Below, piece by piece: positions 1-6,699 of a stretch of 19,581 nucleotides of DNA. The translations under genes and the position numbers were made by a program. The stretch covers positions 1-19,581 of the forward strand of contig URYW01000029.1 in assembly GCA_900552145.1 (NCBI GenBank), read 5' to 3'. Positions within the stretch are counted from its first letter, which is position 1. Every line of letters starts with the position of its first letter. The stretch comes from an uncultured Collinsella sp. Its GTDB lineage: Bacteria; Actinomycetota; Coriobacteriia; Coriobacteriales; Coriobacteriaceae. Below the pieces are notes generated by a model, which ran no database searches, was not told the origin of the DNA, and saw nothing but the letters and a program-made list of their open reading frames with translations.

Positions 1-1
1 C

Positions 2-886
2 GGCGGCAAGATCGAGCGCTTTGCGCTGGACGAGGCGCGAGAGCTGCTGGCCGCGGGGCAATCGCGTCTGGTCCGCTACACCATGGGCGGCGAGAACTCC
101 GATACCGGCATGATCTGCGGCGGAGCCATCTGCCTGTGCTATCTGCATCTGGATGCGACCCAGGCACCGTTGTTTCAGGAAATTGCCGACGTCTTGGTCT
201 ATCGGCGCATCGGCGACTTCGTCATCGACTTTGAGCCGTTTATCGCGAGCGCGCTCGAGGGCGATGTGGCCGAGTACCATGGCGAGGCATCGCGCCATAC
301 CATTGCCGGCTGCCCCGAGCTTTCGCTGGTGGAGGAGGGGAGTAAGGTCACCTACACCAACGCCGCCTCCGAGATTCCCGCGGCGCACATCGAGACGCTC
401 TGCCCCGAGGGCCTGACCTATATCTTTGGCTGCGGCCACGTGGGCGCCGCGACGGCGCGGGTGCTCACGGCGGCGGGCTTTGCCGTCGTGGCGTGCGACG
501 ACCGCCCCGGCACGCTGACCCCCGATTGGGTGCCCGGTGTCTACGATCGTCGCTTGGTCGATTACAAGAACCTGAGCGAGCTGTGCCCCATCGGCCCGCG
601 CGACCTGGTGGTCGTCGCCACGGCGGGTCACAAGTCCGATATCGACGTGGTGATTCAGGCCATGCACGCCAAGCCTGCCTACCTGGGCTGTCTGGGTTCG
701 CGCCGCAAGACGGCCTTTGTGCGTGCCCGCCTGGAGCAGGAAGGCTTTACGCAGGACCAGATCGACGAGCTGCACCTGCCGATCGGCGTTGCCATCGAGG
801 CCGAGGACCCCGAGGAGATTGCCATCTCCATCGCCGCCGAGATGATTCACCTGCGCCGCACCAAACTCGTCCCCCGCAAGCGCTAA
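2..886 (+). CDS. XdhC/CoxI-family molybdenum hydroxylase maturation protein (5' partial)
   Basis: The frame is open from base 2, so the true start lies before the window; the ATG at 83 is internal. Family: XdhC-like proteins bind molybdenum cofactor, help sulfurate it and load it into xanthine-dehydrogenase-type hydroxylases in the cytoplasm. Visible: an N-terminal XdhC part beginning GGKIERFALDEAR, then the conserved GMICGG cysteine motif, then a C-terminal Rossmann domain with a dinucleotide-binding loop (IFGCGHVGAATARVL), DDRP after the second strand, TAGH, and LGCLGSRRK followed by PIGVAIEAEDPEEIAISIAAE. About 294 residues are present, so little is missing. It may belong to a selenium-dependent molybdenum hydroxylase cluster lying upstream, but no partner gene is visible. 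It ends TAA at 886 and is followed by a strong inverted repeat. The family call is firm; the exact substrate enzyme is unknown. Confidence 0.88.
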   Translation, partial: GGKIERFALDEARELLAAGQSRLVRYTMGGENSDTGMICGGAICLCYLHLDATQAPLFQEIADVLVYRRIGDFVIDFEPFIASALEGDVAEYHGEASRHTIAGCPELSLVEEGSKVTYTNAASEIPAAHIETLCPEGLTYIFGCGHVGAATARVLTAAGFAVVACDDRPGTLTPDWVPGVYDRRLVDYKNLSELCPIGPRDLVVVATAGHKSDIDVVIQAMHAKPAYLGCLGSRRKTAFVRARLEQEGFTQDQIDELHLPIGVAIEAEDPEEIAISIAAEMIHLRRTKLVPRKR

Positions 887-903
887 TCGCATCCCCACCA
901 ATA

Positions 904-970
904 AGTTGCGGTGAAATACGGATTGTTTAAGCCTGTTAGGCCGCCCAACAGTCCCTATTTCACCGCAACT
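904..970. repeat. Long inverted repeat, REP/MITE-like or hairpin terminator
   Basis: Left arm 904-927 and right arm 947-970 are 24 bases each and complementary at 22 of 24 positions, with a 19-base spacer. The spacer carries its own small stem, GCCT (931-934) against AGGC (938-941). Arm ends are AGTTGCGGTGAAAT and ATTTCACCGCAACT. The stem is far longer than a normal terminator and is not G/C-clamped like one. A T-run follows at 973-977, so it could still terminate transcription leaving the xdhC-like gene. No second copy was seen in this window. Confidence 0.75.
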
Positions 971-1029
971 GCTTTTTGGGACCCATTTGTGCGGGGGAGT
1001 TGTGGAGTTGTGCAGGCAGACGAGGTTTT

Positions 1030-1060
1030 TCTGGAAATACGCACCCAATGCGCGTATAGT
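1030..1060 (+). promoter_or_regulatory. Probable promoter of the rplE-rplQ operon
   Basis: TATAGT at 1055-1060 matches the sigma-70-type -10 box at 5 of 6 positions. The -35 side is poor: the T-rich TTTTTCTGGAAA around 1026-1037 gives no good TTGACA match. A promoter is expected here because the ribosomal operon starts at rplE with an unrelated gene and a hairpin upstream. The resulting leader would be roughly 130 bases long. Confidence 0.4.
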
Positions 1061-1197
1061 ACCGATTGTTTTGTCGGCTCCTGCTGCGTCGAGTCCAAAC
1101 CGCAAAATGCCATGAGCGGCGCGGATGCAGCCAGGAGGCACGAGGACAACCCATCGTGGCCACGCCCCGTGCTTAAAACCCCAAGAAGGAGTGAACA

Positions 1198-1755
1198 ATG
1201 GCAGAAGAGAAGTATGTGCCGCGTCTGAAGACCAAGTACAACAACGAGGTCAAGCAGCAGCTTCAGGACAAGTTCCAGTACGAGAACGTCATGATGATCC
1301 CCAAGTTTGAGAAGATCGTCGTGAACATGGGTGTCGGCGAGGCCGCTACCGATTCCAAGGCCATCGACGGTGCCGTGCGCGACCTGCGCGCCATCACCGG
1401 CCAGCAGCCGATGATCACCCGTGCCCGCAAGTCCAACGCTACCTTCCTCCTGCGCGCTGCTATGACGAACGGCTGCAAGGTTACCCTGCGTGGCGACCGT
1501 ATGTGGGAGGTCTTCGATCGTCTGACCTCCGTCGCGATCCCCCGTATCCGCGACTTCCGCGGCATCTCCGCCAAGAGCTTCGACGGCCGTGGTAACTTCT
1601 CCATGGGCGTCACCGAGCAGCTCATCTTCCCCGAGATCGACTTCGACTCCGTCGATCACCAGCGCGGTATGGACATCACTTTCGTGACCACCGCCAATAC
1701 CGATGAGGAGGCCAAGGCCCTTCTGGACGCCTTCGGTTTCCCGTTCAAGAAATAG
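1198..1755 (+). CDS. rplE: 50S ribosomal protein L5
   Basis: L5 binds 5S rRNA in the central protuberance of the large subunit and touches the P-site tRNA. At 185 residues it has normal length. Conserved blocks are VVNMGVGEA (41-49), ITGQQPMITRARKS (66-79), CKVTLRGDRMWE, AIPRIRDFRG, KSFDGRGNFSMG, EQLIFPEIDFD and RGMDITFVTTA. ATG 1198 follows AGGAG by six bases. Odd: residues 79-92 read SNATFLLRAAMTNG, whereas E. coli has SVAGFKIRQGYPIG in this P-site-facing loop; the flanks are normal. It is the first gene of the operon here, without the usual rplN and rplX before it. The 3' flank carries an intercistronic hairpin before rpsN. Confidence 0.98.
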   Translation: MAEEKYVPRLKTKYNNEVKQQLQDKFQYENVMMIPKFEKIVVNMGVGEAATDSKAIDGAVRDLRAITGQQPMITRARKSNATFLLRAAMTNGCKVTLRGDRMWEVFDRLTSVAIPRIRDFRGISAKSFDGRGNFSMGVTEQLIFPEIDFDSVDHQRGMDITFVTTANTDEEAKALLDAFGFPFKK

Positions 1756-1770
1756 GTTCACCTGCCCTAT

Positions 1771-1800
1771 AAGCGCCGTTCCCACAAGGGGGCGGCGCTT
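1771..1800 (+). other. Intercistronic hairpin between rplE and rpsN
   Basis: AAGCGCCG (1771-1778) and CGGCGCTT (1793-1800) are perfect complements around a 14-base loop. No T-run follows (next bases GGGGCG), so a processing or mRNA-stability element is more likely than a terminator. It lies in a 79-base gap, long for adjacent ribosomal genes. Confidence 0.55.
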
Positions 1801-1834
1801 GGGGCGAACAATACTCTATGTGAGGAGGATATAA

Positions 1835-2020
1835 GTGGCTAAGACATCGATGATCGTCAAGTGCAATCGCAAGCAGAAGTTCTCTACTCGTGAGTACACG
1901 CGCTGCCAGCGCTGCGGCCGTCCGCACTCTGTGTACCGCAAGTTCGGCCTGTGCCGTGTCTGCTTCCGCGAGCTTGCACTCAAGGGCGAGCTTCCCGGCG
2001 TTAAGAAGGCCAGCTGGTAA
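1835..2020 (+). CDS. rpsN: 30S ribosomal protein S14, zinc-binding type (S14Z)
   Basis: S14 sits in the head of the small subunit. This is the short zinc form: 61 residues with two CxxC pairs, C24/C27 and C40/C43, in TRCQRCGRPHSVYRKFGLCRVCFREL, and the usual C-terminus KASW. The start is GTG at 1835, chosen because GAGGAGG lies just upstream (1822-1828) and the protein then begins MAKTSM as in the family. It is flanked by gaps of 79 and 119 bases, looser than the rest of the operon. In the gap to rpsH, GCGTTT (2031-2036) can pair with AAACGC (2060-2065), a weak hairpin only. Confidence 0.97.
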   Translation: MAKTSMIVKCNRKQKFSTREYTRCQRCGRPHSVYRKFGLCRVCFRELALKGELPGVKKASW

Positions 2021-2139
2021 GTCACTACCAGCGTTTCAAGCATCAGTTTGGAACAGGGAAAACGCGCTAAAAAGGCTTTGCCGTTAAGGGCGGCGAAGAA
2101 CCAAGAGCACGTGTTCATCAAGAACGAAGGAGAATCTGT

Positions 2140-2538
2140 ATGAACCTTACAGACCCGATCGCAGATATGCTTACGCGCATCCGTAACGCTAACTCTGTGA
2201 ACAAGGCCACGGTCTCCATGCCGAGCAGCAAGAAGCTCGTCGAGATCGCTCGTGTTCTGCACGAGGAGGGCTACATCGAGGGCTACGATGTCGAGGACAC
2301 CGTTCCCCAGAAGACTCTGCACATCACGCTTAAGTATGGTCCCAAGAAGGCTAAGGTCATCAACGGCATCCGCCGCATTTCCAAGCCGGGCCTGCGTAAG
2401 TACACCGGCGTTGCCGACATGCCCCGCGTCCGCGGTGGCCTTGGTACCGCCATTATTTCCACCAGCCATGGCGTCATGACCGACCGCGATGCTCGCAAGC
2501 ACAACGTCGGCGGCGAGATCATCGCTTACGTCTGGTAA
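2140..2538 (+). CDS. rpsH: 30S ribosomal protein S8
   Basis: S8 binds 16S rRNA helix 21 early in small-subunit assembly; in E. coli it also represses the spc operon by binding the mRNA near the rplE start. The 132-residue product has the family blocks TDPIADMLTRIRNAN (residues 4-18), MPSSKKL, ITLKYGPK, RRISKPGLRKY and the C-terminal signature TAIISTSHGVMTDRDARKHNVGGEIIAYVW. ATG 2140 is preceded by GAAGGAGA at 2126-2133. A gap of 119 bases separates it from rpsN. If S8 feedback exists here, the target would be sought in the rplE leader at 1061-1200. Confidence 0.98.
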   Translation: MNLTDPIADMLTRIRNANSVNKATVSMPSSKKLVEIARVLHEEGYIEGYDVEDTVPQKTLHITLKYGPKKAKVINGIRRISKPGLRKYTGVADMPRVRGGLGTAIISTSHGVMTDRDARKHNVGGEIIAYVW

Positions 2539-2571
2539 TTCGCTCGGTAGGTAGAAGGAAAGGAGATCACC

Positions 2572-3108
2572 GTGTCTCGTATCGGTAATAAGCCTGTCCA
2601 GATTCCCGCCGGAGTCGAAGTGGCAGTCAACGGCAACAATGTTGTCGTCAAGGGCCCCAAGGGCCAGCTCGAGCTCGATGTCTTTGAGAAGCTCGCTATC
2701 AACGTCGAGGACAACGTCCTCACCGTTTCCCGTCCCGACGACGAGCGTGAGACCCGTGCCCGCCACGGCCTCACCCGCGCCCTCATCCACAACATGGTTG
2801 TTGGCGGTTCCGAGGGCTGCGAGAAGAAGCTCGAGCTCGCCGGCGTCGGTTACCGCGTGCAGCAGAAGGGCAAGAACCTCGAGTTCTCCCTGGGCTTCTC
2901 GCACCCCGTGATCGTCGAGGCTCCCGAGGGCATCACCTTCGAGGTTCCCGACAACACCCACGTGAACGTCAAGGGTATCAACAAGCAGCAGGTCGGTCAG
3001 ATCGCCGCTGAGATCCGCGGCCATCGTCCTCCCGAGCCTTACAAGGGCAAGGGTATCCACTACGTTGGCGAGCACATCCGCCGCAAGCTGGGTAAGGCCG
3101 CCAAGTAG
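2572..3108 (+). CDS. rplF: 50S ribosomal protein L6
   Basis: L6 lies near the sarcin-ricin loop and factor-binding site of the large subunit. The 178-residue length is normal. It begins SRIGNKPVQIPAGV and shows both L6 repeats, with the signatures GPKGQLELDV (residues 28-37), HGLTRALIHNMVVG, KKLELAGVGYR and the C-terminal RPPEPYKGKGIHYVGE. The start is GTG at 2572; the near-perfect Shine-Dalgarno AAGGAGAT (2558-2566) fixes it. It follows rpsH by 33 bases and is followed by a 75-base gap containing a hairpin. Confidence 0.98.
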   Translation: MSRIGNKPVQIPAGVEVAVNGNNVVVKGPKGQLELDVFEKLAINVEDNVLTVSRPDDERETRARHGLTRALIHNMVVGGSEGCEKKLELAGVGYRVQQKGKNLEFSLGFSHPVIVEAPEGITFEVPDNTHVNVKGINKQQVGQIAAEIRGHRPPEPYKGKGIHYVGEHIRRKLGKAAK

Positions 3109-3133
3109 TCGTAACCGACTCACTCGCATAAGA

Positions 3134-3155
3134 CCAGCACCCCGTCAGGTGCTGG
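3134..3155 (+). other. Intercistronic hairpin between rplF and rplR
   Basis: CCAGCACC (3134-3141) pairs perfectly with GGTGCTGG (3148-3155) around a six-base loop. TTTTT follows only 12 bases later at 3167-3171, just before the AGGAG of rplR, so strong termination is unlikely; partial attenuation or mRNA processing is possible. Confidence 0.55.
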
Positions 3156-3183
3156 CAAGATCAACCTTTTTAGGAGTTTACGT

Positions 3184-3552
3184 ATGAACAAGCATAAGGC
3201 GAAGCTGGAAGGCCTCAAGCGTCGTCAGCGTCGTGTTCGCGGCAAGGTCTCGGGTACCTCCGAGCGTCCGCGTCTTCGCGTGACCCGTACTAACGCCAAC
3301 ATCTATGCCCAGATCATCGACGACAGCAAGGGCTCCAGCCTGACGCTCGTCTCTGCCTCGACCCTCGAGGCCGAGTTCAAGGGCACCCACACCTCGAACA
3401 AGGAGGCTGCGGAGAAGGTCGGTCAGCTCGTTGGCAAGCGCGCCATCGAGGCCGGCATCACCAAGGTCGCCTTCGATCGCGGTGGCCGTATCTACCATGG
3501 CCGCGTCAAGGCCCTCGCCGACGGTGCTCGTGCCGCCGGTCTCGAGTTCTAG
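3184..3552 (+). CDS. rplR: 50S ribosomal protein L18
   Basis: L18 binds 5S rRNA with L5 in the central protuberance. The 122-residue product has a basic N-terminus (KRRQRRVRGKVSGTSERPRLRV), then NIYAQIIDD, SASTLEAE, and the family's C-terminal signature VAFDRGGRIYHGRVKALADGARAAGLEF. ATG 3184 follows AGGAG at 3172-3176. The TAG stop lies against the Shine-Dalgarno of rpsE, which favours coupled translation of the two. Confidence 0.98.
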   Translation: MNKHKAKLEGLKRRQRRVRGKVSGTSERPRLRVTRTNANIYAQIIDDSKGSSLTLVSASTLEAEFKGTHTSNKEAAEKVGQLVGKRAIEAGITKVAFDRGGRIYHGRVKALADGARAAGLEF

Positions 3553-3566
3553 GAGGTATGTAGCAC

Positions 3567-4136
3567 ATGGCTCGTAATCAGAAGCAGCAGCGCGAGGCCT
3601 CCGAGTTCGAGGAGCGCGTCGTTTACATCAACCGCGTGTCGAAGACCGTCAAGGGTGGTCGTCGCATGAGCCTCGTCGCTCTCGTCGTCGTTGGTGACGG
3701 CAAGGGCAACGTCGGCGTTGGCATGGGCAAGTCCGCTGAGGTGCCCATGGCCATCTCCAAGGCGTCTCTCGATGCCAAGAAGAACATGTTCCACGTGCCG
3801 GTGACCGATCAGGGCACCATTCCGCACGAGGTTCTCGGTCACTTTGGTGCCGGCCGCATCATCATCAAGCCCGCTGTCGAGGGTACCGGCGTTATCGCCG
3901 GCGGCGCTGTGCGTCCCCTCTTTGAGCTTGAGAAAATCCGTGCTGTTGAGAACTTTGACCCTGACACGGTGACCTGTGAGCAGGGTGACAAGAAAAAGGC
4001 AGTGCTGCTGACCATCAACGGCCTCAACATCATCAAGGCTGCCGTCGAGGGCCTCAAGGAGCTCTCCAGCCCTGAGGACGTCGCGGCTCGCCGTGGCCTG
4101 ACGGTCTCCGAGATGTTCGTCGGTAAGGAGAACTAA
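3567..4136 (+). CDS. rpsE: 30S ribosomal protein S5
   Basis: S5 acts in decoding accuracy and contacts S4; it also has mRNA-helicase contacts at the entry channel. It has 189 residues, longer than the E. coli protein. The N-terminal double-stranded RNA-binding fold is normal: VVYINRVSKTVKGGRRMS, VVVGDGKGNVGVGMGKS, then IPHEVLGHFGAGRIIIKPA and EGTGVIAGGAVRPLFEL. The second domain is odd: residues 122-150 (LEKIRAVENFDPD onward) replace the usual AG-V-KxxGSxNxxN stretch and add about 15 residues before NIIKAAVEGLKEL and the normal SPEDVAARRG. ATG 3567 follows a strong AGGAGGT at 3551-3557. Two bases separate its stop from rpmD. Confidence 0.96.
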   Translation: MARNQKQQREASEFEERVVYINRVSKTVKGGRRMSLVALVVVGDGKGNVGVGMGKSAEVPMAISKASLDAKKNMFHVPVTDQGTIPHEVLGHFGAGRIIIKPAVEGTGVIAGGAVRPLFELEKIRAVENFDPDTVTCEQGDKKKAVLLTINGLNIIKAAVEGLKELSSPEDVAARRGLTVSEMFVGKEN

Positions 4137-4138
4137 GC

Positions 4139-4321
4139 ATGGCTGACACCATCAAGATCAAGCAGGTCCGCAGCACCAACGGTTGCAAGCAGGACCAGGT
4201 CCGTACTGTCCGTGCCCTCGGTCTCCACAGGATCCGCGAGGTTCGCGAGATTGCTGACAACGAGTCCGTCCGCGGCATGATCTTCAAGGTCAAGCACCTT
4301 GTCGAGATTGTAGAGGAGTAG
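4139..4321 (+). CDS. rpmD: 50S ribosomal protein L30
   Basis: L30 is a small peripheral large-subunit protein that is present in many but not all bacteria. The 60-residue length is typical. Family features are the start IKIKQVRS, the central TVRALGLHRIREV and the C-terminal VRGMIFKVKHLVEI. Residues 13-14 of the usual S-x-IG motif read NG (RSTNGCKQDQ), a minor deviation. The ATG comes two bases after the rpsE stop, with GGTAAGGAG inside the end of rpsE serving as Shine-Dalgarno; translation is probably coupled to rpsE and rplO. Confidence 0.96.
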   Translation: MADTIKIKQVRSTNGCKQDQVRTVRALGLHRIREVREIADNESVRGMIFKVKHLVEIVEE

Positions 4322-4324
4322 CAA

Positions 4325-4774
4325 ATGCAGCTTCACGATCTTACTCCCGCGCCCGGTTCCACCAAGAACCGCAAGCGCGTCGGCCGTGGCAATTCTTCGG
4401 GTCACGGCACCACTTCTGGCCGCGGTCAGAAGGGCCAGGGTTCCCGCTCTGGCGGCACCAAGGGTGCCGGCTTCGAGGGTGGCCAGACTCCGCTGGCCAT
4501 GCGCCTGCCCAAGCTTCCGGGCTTCCGCAACCCCCGTCGTATCGAGTACACCGCTGTTAACGTTGAGCGTCTCGAGCGTAAGTTCGAGGACGGCGCTGTG
4601 ATCGACGGTGCCGCTCTTAAGGCCGCTCGCATCACCAAGAGCGAGTTCGAGCCCGTCAAGGTGCTCGGCAATGGTGAGCTCACCAAGAAGTTCACGGTCA
4701 AGGTCGACAAGGTCAGCGCTTCTGCGCAGGCCAAGATCGAGGCCGCCGGCGGAAAGGTCGAGCTGCCGTGCTAA
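4325..4774 (+). CDS. rplO: 50S ribosomal protein L15
   Basis: L15 is a large-subunit assembly protein with a long glycine/basic N-terminal extension threading the rRNA. The 149-residue product shows LHDLTPAPGSTKNRKRVGRG (residues 3-22), the glycine-rich SGHGTTSGRGQKGQ, RSGG, GFEGGQTPLAMRLPKLPGF and the C-terminal VKVLGNGELTKKFTVKVD with IEAAGGKVEL. It starts three bases after rpmD, and its Shine-Dalgarno (GAGGAG, 4313-4318) is inside rpmD. The last seven bases overlap secY, a coupling arrangement common in this operon. Confidence 0.98.
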   Translation: MQLHDLTPAPGSTKNRKRVGRGNSSGHGTTSGRGQKGQGSRSGGTKGAGFEGGQTPLAMRLPKLPGFRNPRRIEYTAVNVERLERKFEDGAVIDGAALKAARITKSEFEPVKVLGNGELTKKFTVKVDKVSASAQAKIEAAGGKVELPC

Positions 4775-6054
4775 ATGGTCTTAAGAATGCTTTCCGCATC
4801 AAAGAATTGCGCGAAAAGATTCTTTTTACCATAGCTATGCTCGTCGTGTACCGCATTGGTGCGCACGTTCCTGTGCCCGGCATTCCCTTCCAGGGGATGC
4901 TGGGCCTTTTCTCGACCGATAACAATTCGGTCGCCGCAGGTGCTATGGCCCTCCTGAATCTTTTCTCTGGCGGCGCGTTGAGCTATGTGTCGGTGTTTTC
5001 GCTGGGCATCATGCCTTACATCACCAGCTCGATCATCCTCCAGATGCTCCAGGCCGTCGTGCCTTCCCTGCATGAGCTTGCCCGCGAGGGCGAGGTCGGT
5101 CAGACCAAGATTACGCAGTATTCGCGTTACCTCACCCTTGCTCTGGCAATCCTCAACTCCGTGGGTTACCTCTTCCTCTTTAAGAGCTTCGGCATCAGCT
5201 TCAACGGTGCCGGCGCTCCCGAGATCATCTTCGACCTCATGATCGTCGGCACGCTCACCGCGGGCGCCATGCTGATCATGTGGATTGGTGAGCTCATCAC
5301 CCAGCGCGGTATCGGCAATGGCATGTCGCTGATCATCTTTGCGAACATCATGGCCGGTCTGCCGCAGGCTATCTTCTCCAGCACCGAGGGCAATGCCGGT
5401 GGCATCATCACCATGGTGATTATCTGCGCCATCATCCTGCTGGTTATCCCGCTGATTGTTTTCCTTGAGCGCGGCCAGCGCCGCATCCCGGTCTCCTACG
5501 CTAAGCGCGTCGTGGGCCGTCGCATGATGGGTGGCCAGACCACCTACCTGCCCATCAAGGTCAACACCGCGGGTGTCGTGCCGATCATCTTCGCTTCGGC
5601 GCTGCTGTACTTCCCGGCTCAGATTGCCGTGTTCTTCCCCGGCATCGGCTGGATCCAGGCAGTTGCTTCTGCGCTTTCGCGCGGCTGGCTCAACTGGGTG
5701 CTTAACGTTGTCCTCATCGTGTTCTTCGCGTACTTCTACACCTCCATGGTGTTCAACCCCGATGACACGGCCGACAACCTTAAGAAGCAGGGCGGCTTTA
5801 TTCCGGGCGTGCGTCCGGGTAGGGCTACCGCGGCCTACATCAAGAACGCGCTCAACAAGATCACGCTTCCCAGTGCTGTCTTTTTGGCGCTCATCGCCAT
5901 CGTGCCTTCGATCATCTTCTCCTTCACGGGTAACCAGCTGATTCAGGCATTTGGCGGCACGTCCATCCTCATCATGGTCGGCGTCGTGCTCGACACGGTC
6001 GATAAGCTCGAAGGCCAGATCAAGATGTATGATTACGATGGATTCTTTAAATAG
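4768..6054 (+). CDS. secY: Protein translocase subunit SecY
   Basis: SecY forms the membrane channel of the Sec pathway with SecE and SecG. The 428-residue protein has the ten membrane segments expected, from ILFTIAMLVVYRIG near residue 20 to ILIMVGVVLDTVDKLEGQI near 410. Signatures include GAHVPVPGI, NLFSGGALSYVSVFSLGIMPYI (plug region), LITQRGIGNGMSLIIF and the cytoplasmic loops ERGQRRIPVSYAKRVVGRR and GGFIPGVRPGRATAAYI, which bind ribosome and SecA. The start is GTG at 4768, overlapping rplO by seven bases; the product then begins MLNGLKNAFRIKELREKI as usual. GGAAAGG at 4751-4757 is the likely ribosome site. Its translation is probably coupled to rplO. Confidence 0.98.
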   Translation: MLNGLKNAFRIKELREKILFTIAMLVVYRIGAHVPVPGIPFQGMLGLFSTDNNSVAAGAMALLNLFSGGALSYVSVFSLGIMPYITSSIILQMLQAVVPSLHELAREGEVGQTKITQYSRYLTLALAILNSVGYLFLFKSFGISFNGAGAPEIIFDLMIVGTLTAGAMLIMWIGELITQRGIGNGMSLIIFANIMAGLPQAIFSSTEGNAGGIITMVIICAIILLVIPLIVFLERGQRRIPVSYAKRVVGRRMMGGQTTYLPIKVNTAGVVPIIFASALLYFPAQIAVFFPGIGWIQAVASALSRGWLNWVLNVVLIVFFAYFYTSMVFNPDDTADNLKKQGGFIPGVRPGRATAAYIKNALNKITLPSAVFLALIAIVPSIIFSFTGNQLIQAFGGTSILIMVGVVLDTVDKLEGQIKMYDYDGFFK

Positions 6055-6072
6055 GCTAGAGGAGGATTGCTC

Positions 6073-6699
6073 ATGAACCTCGTATTGCTCGGAGCTCCGG
6101 GTGCCGGTAAGGGCACCGTCGCACAGGAGCTCGTCGCCGAGTTTGGCGTCGCCCACATTTCCACGGGCGACCTGCTGCGTGCTGCCGTCAAGGGTGGCAC
6201 CGAGCTTGGTATTCAGGCTAAGAAGTACATGGACGCTGGCGAGCTCGTTCCCGACCAGCTCGTGATCGACCTTGTCAAGGAGCGCCTTGCCGCCGATGAC
6301 GCCCAGCAGGGCTTCATCCTCGACGGCTTCCCGCGCAACACTGCCCAGGCCGTGACGCTCGATTCCGAGCTCTCCGCCATGGGTCGCGAGATCGACTGCG
6401 CCCTTCTGGTCGATGTGGCCCCCGAGGTCATCATCGATCGTCTGTCTTCGCGTCGCACCTGCCGCGCCTGCGGTTACACCGGCACCGCTGCCGATGCTAC
6501 CTGCCCCAAGTGTGGCGGCGAGATGTATCAGCGCGACGACGACAAGCCCGAGACCATCAAGAACCGTCTCGACGTCTACGAGAAGTCCACGAGCCCGCTC
6601 GTCGACTACTATCGTGGCCAGGGTCTGCTCAAGTCGGTCAACGGTGACCAGGCTCGCGAGACCGTGTACGGGGATGTCAAAGAGGCTCTCGGTCTATGA
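6073..6699 (+). CDS. adk: Adenylate kinase, zinc-lid type
   Basis: The cytoplasmic enzyme converts ATP plus AMP into two ADP. The ATG at 6073 is chosen over an in-frame TTG at 6067: GGAGG at 6061-6065 is then seven bases away and the protein opens MNLVLLGAPGAGKGT with its P-loop at residues 7-15. Length from there is 208 residues, normal for the long form. Other marks are ISTGDLLRAAVK (AMP site), GFILDGFPRNTAQA and the C-terminal KNRLDVYEKSTSPLVDYY. The lid carries four cysteines, C130/C133 and C144/C147, a structural zinc site. Its TGA overlaps the ATG of map (ATGA at 6696-6699). Confidence 0.98.
   Translation: MNLVLLGAPGAGKGTVAQELVAEFGVAHISTGDLLRAAVKGGTELGIQAKKYMDAGELVPDQLVIDLVKERLAADDAQQGFILDGFPRNTAQAVTLDSELSAMGREIDCALLVDVAPEVIIDRLSSRRTCRACGYTGTAADATCPKCGGEMYQRDDDKPETIKNRLDVYEKSTSPLVDYYRGQGLLKSVNGDQARETVYGDVKEALGL

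Larger units (their letters stand above)
887..1197. other. 311-bp intergenic region between xdhC-like gene and rplE
   Basis: This is the only gap over 300 bases. It holds a long inverted repeat (904-970), a T-run just after it (973-977) that could make the hairpin a terminator for the xdhC-like gene, a probable promoter near 1030-1060, and an untranslated leader of about 130 bases ahead of rplE. The leader contains a perfect 10-base palindrome CGTGGCCACG at 1155-1164 and a clear Shine-Dalgarno AGGAG at 1187-1191. The short reading frames crossing it have no recognisable protein features. No remnant of rplN or rplX was seen. Confidence 0.7.

Noticed and set aside
1816..3129. Long minus-strand reading frame opposite rpsN-rpsH-rplF
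   Set aside because: It is a shadow of strong third-position G/C bias in the plus-strand genes, crosses three intergenic gaps, and has no recognisable domain. The same holds for minus-strand frames at 955-1785, 4771-6156 and 9531-10982.
6067..6072. TTG upstream start for adk
   Set aside because: It leaves almost no space after GGAGG, and ATG 6073 gives the canonical N-terminus.
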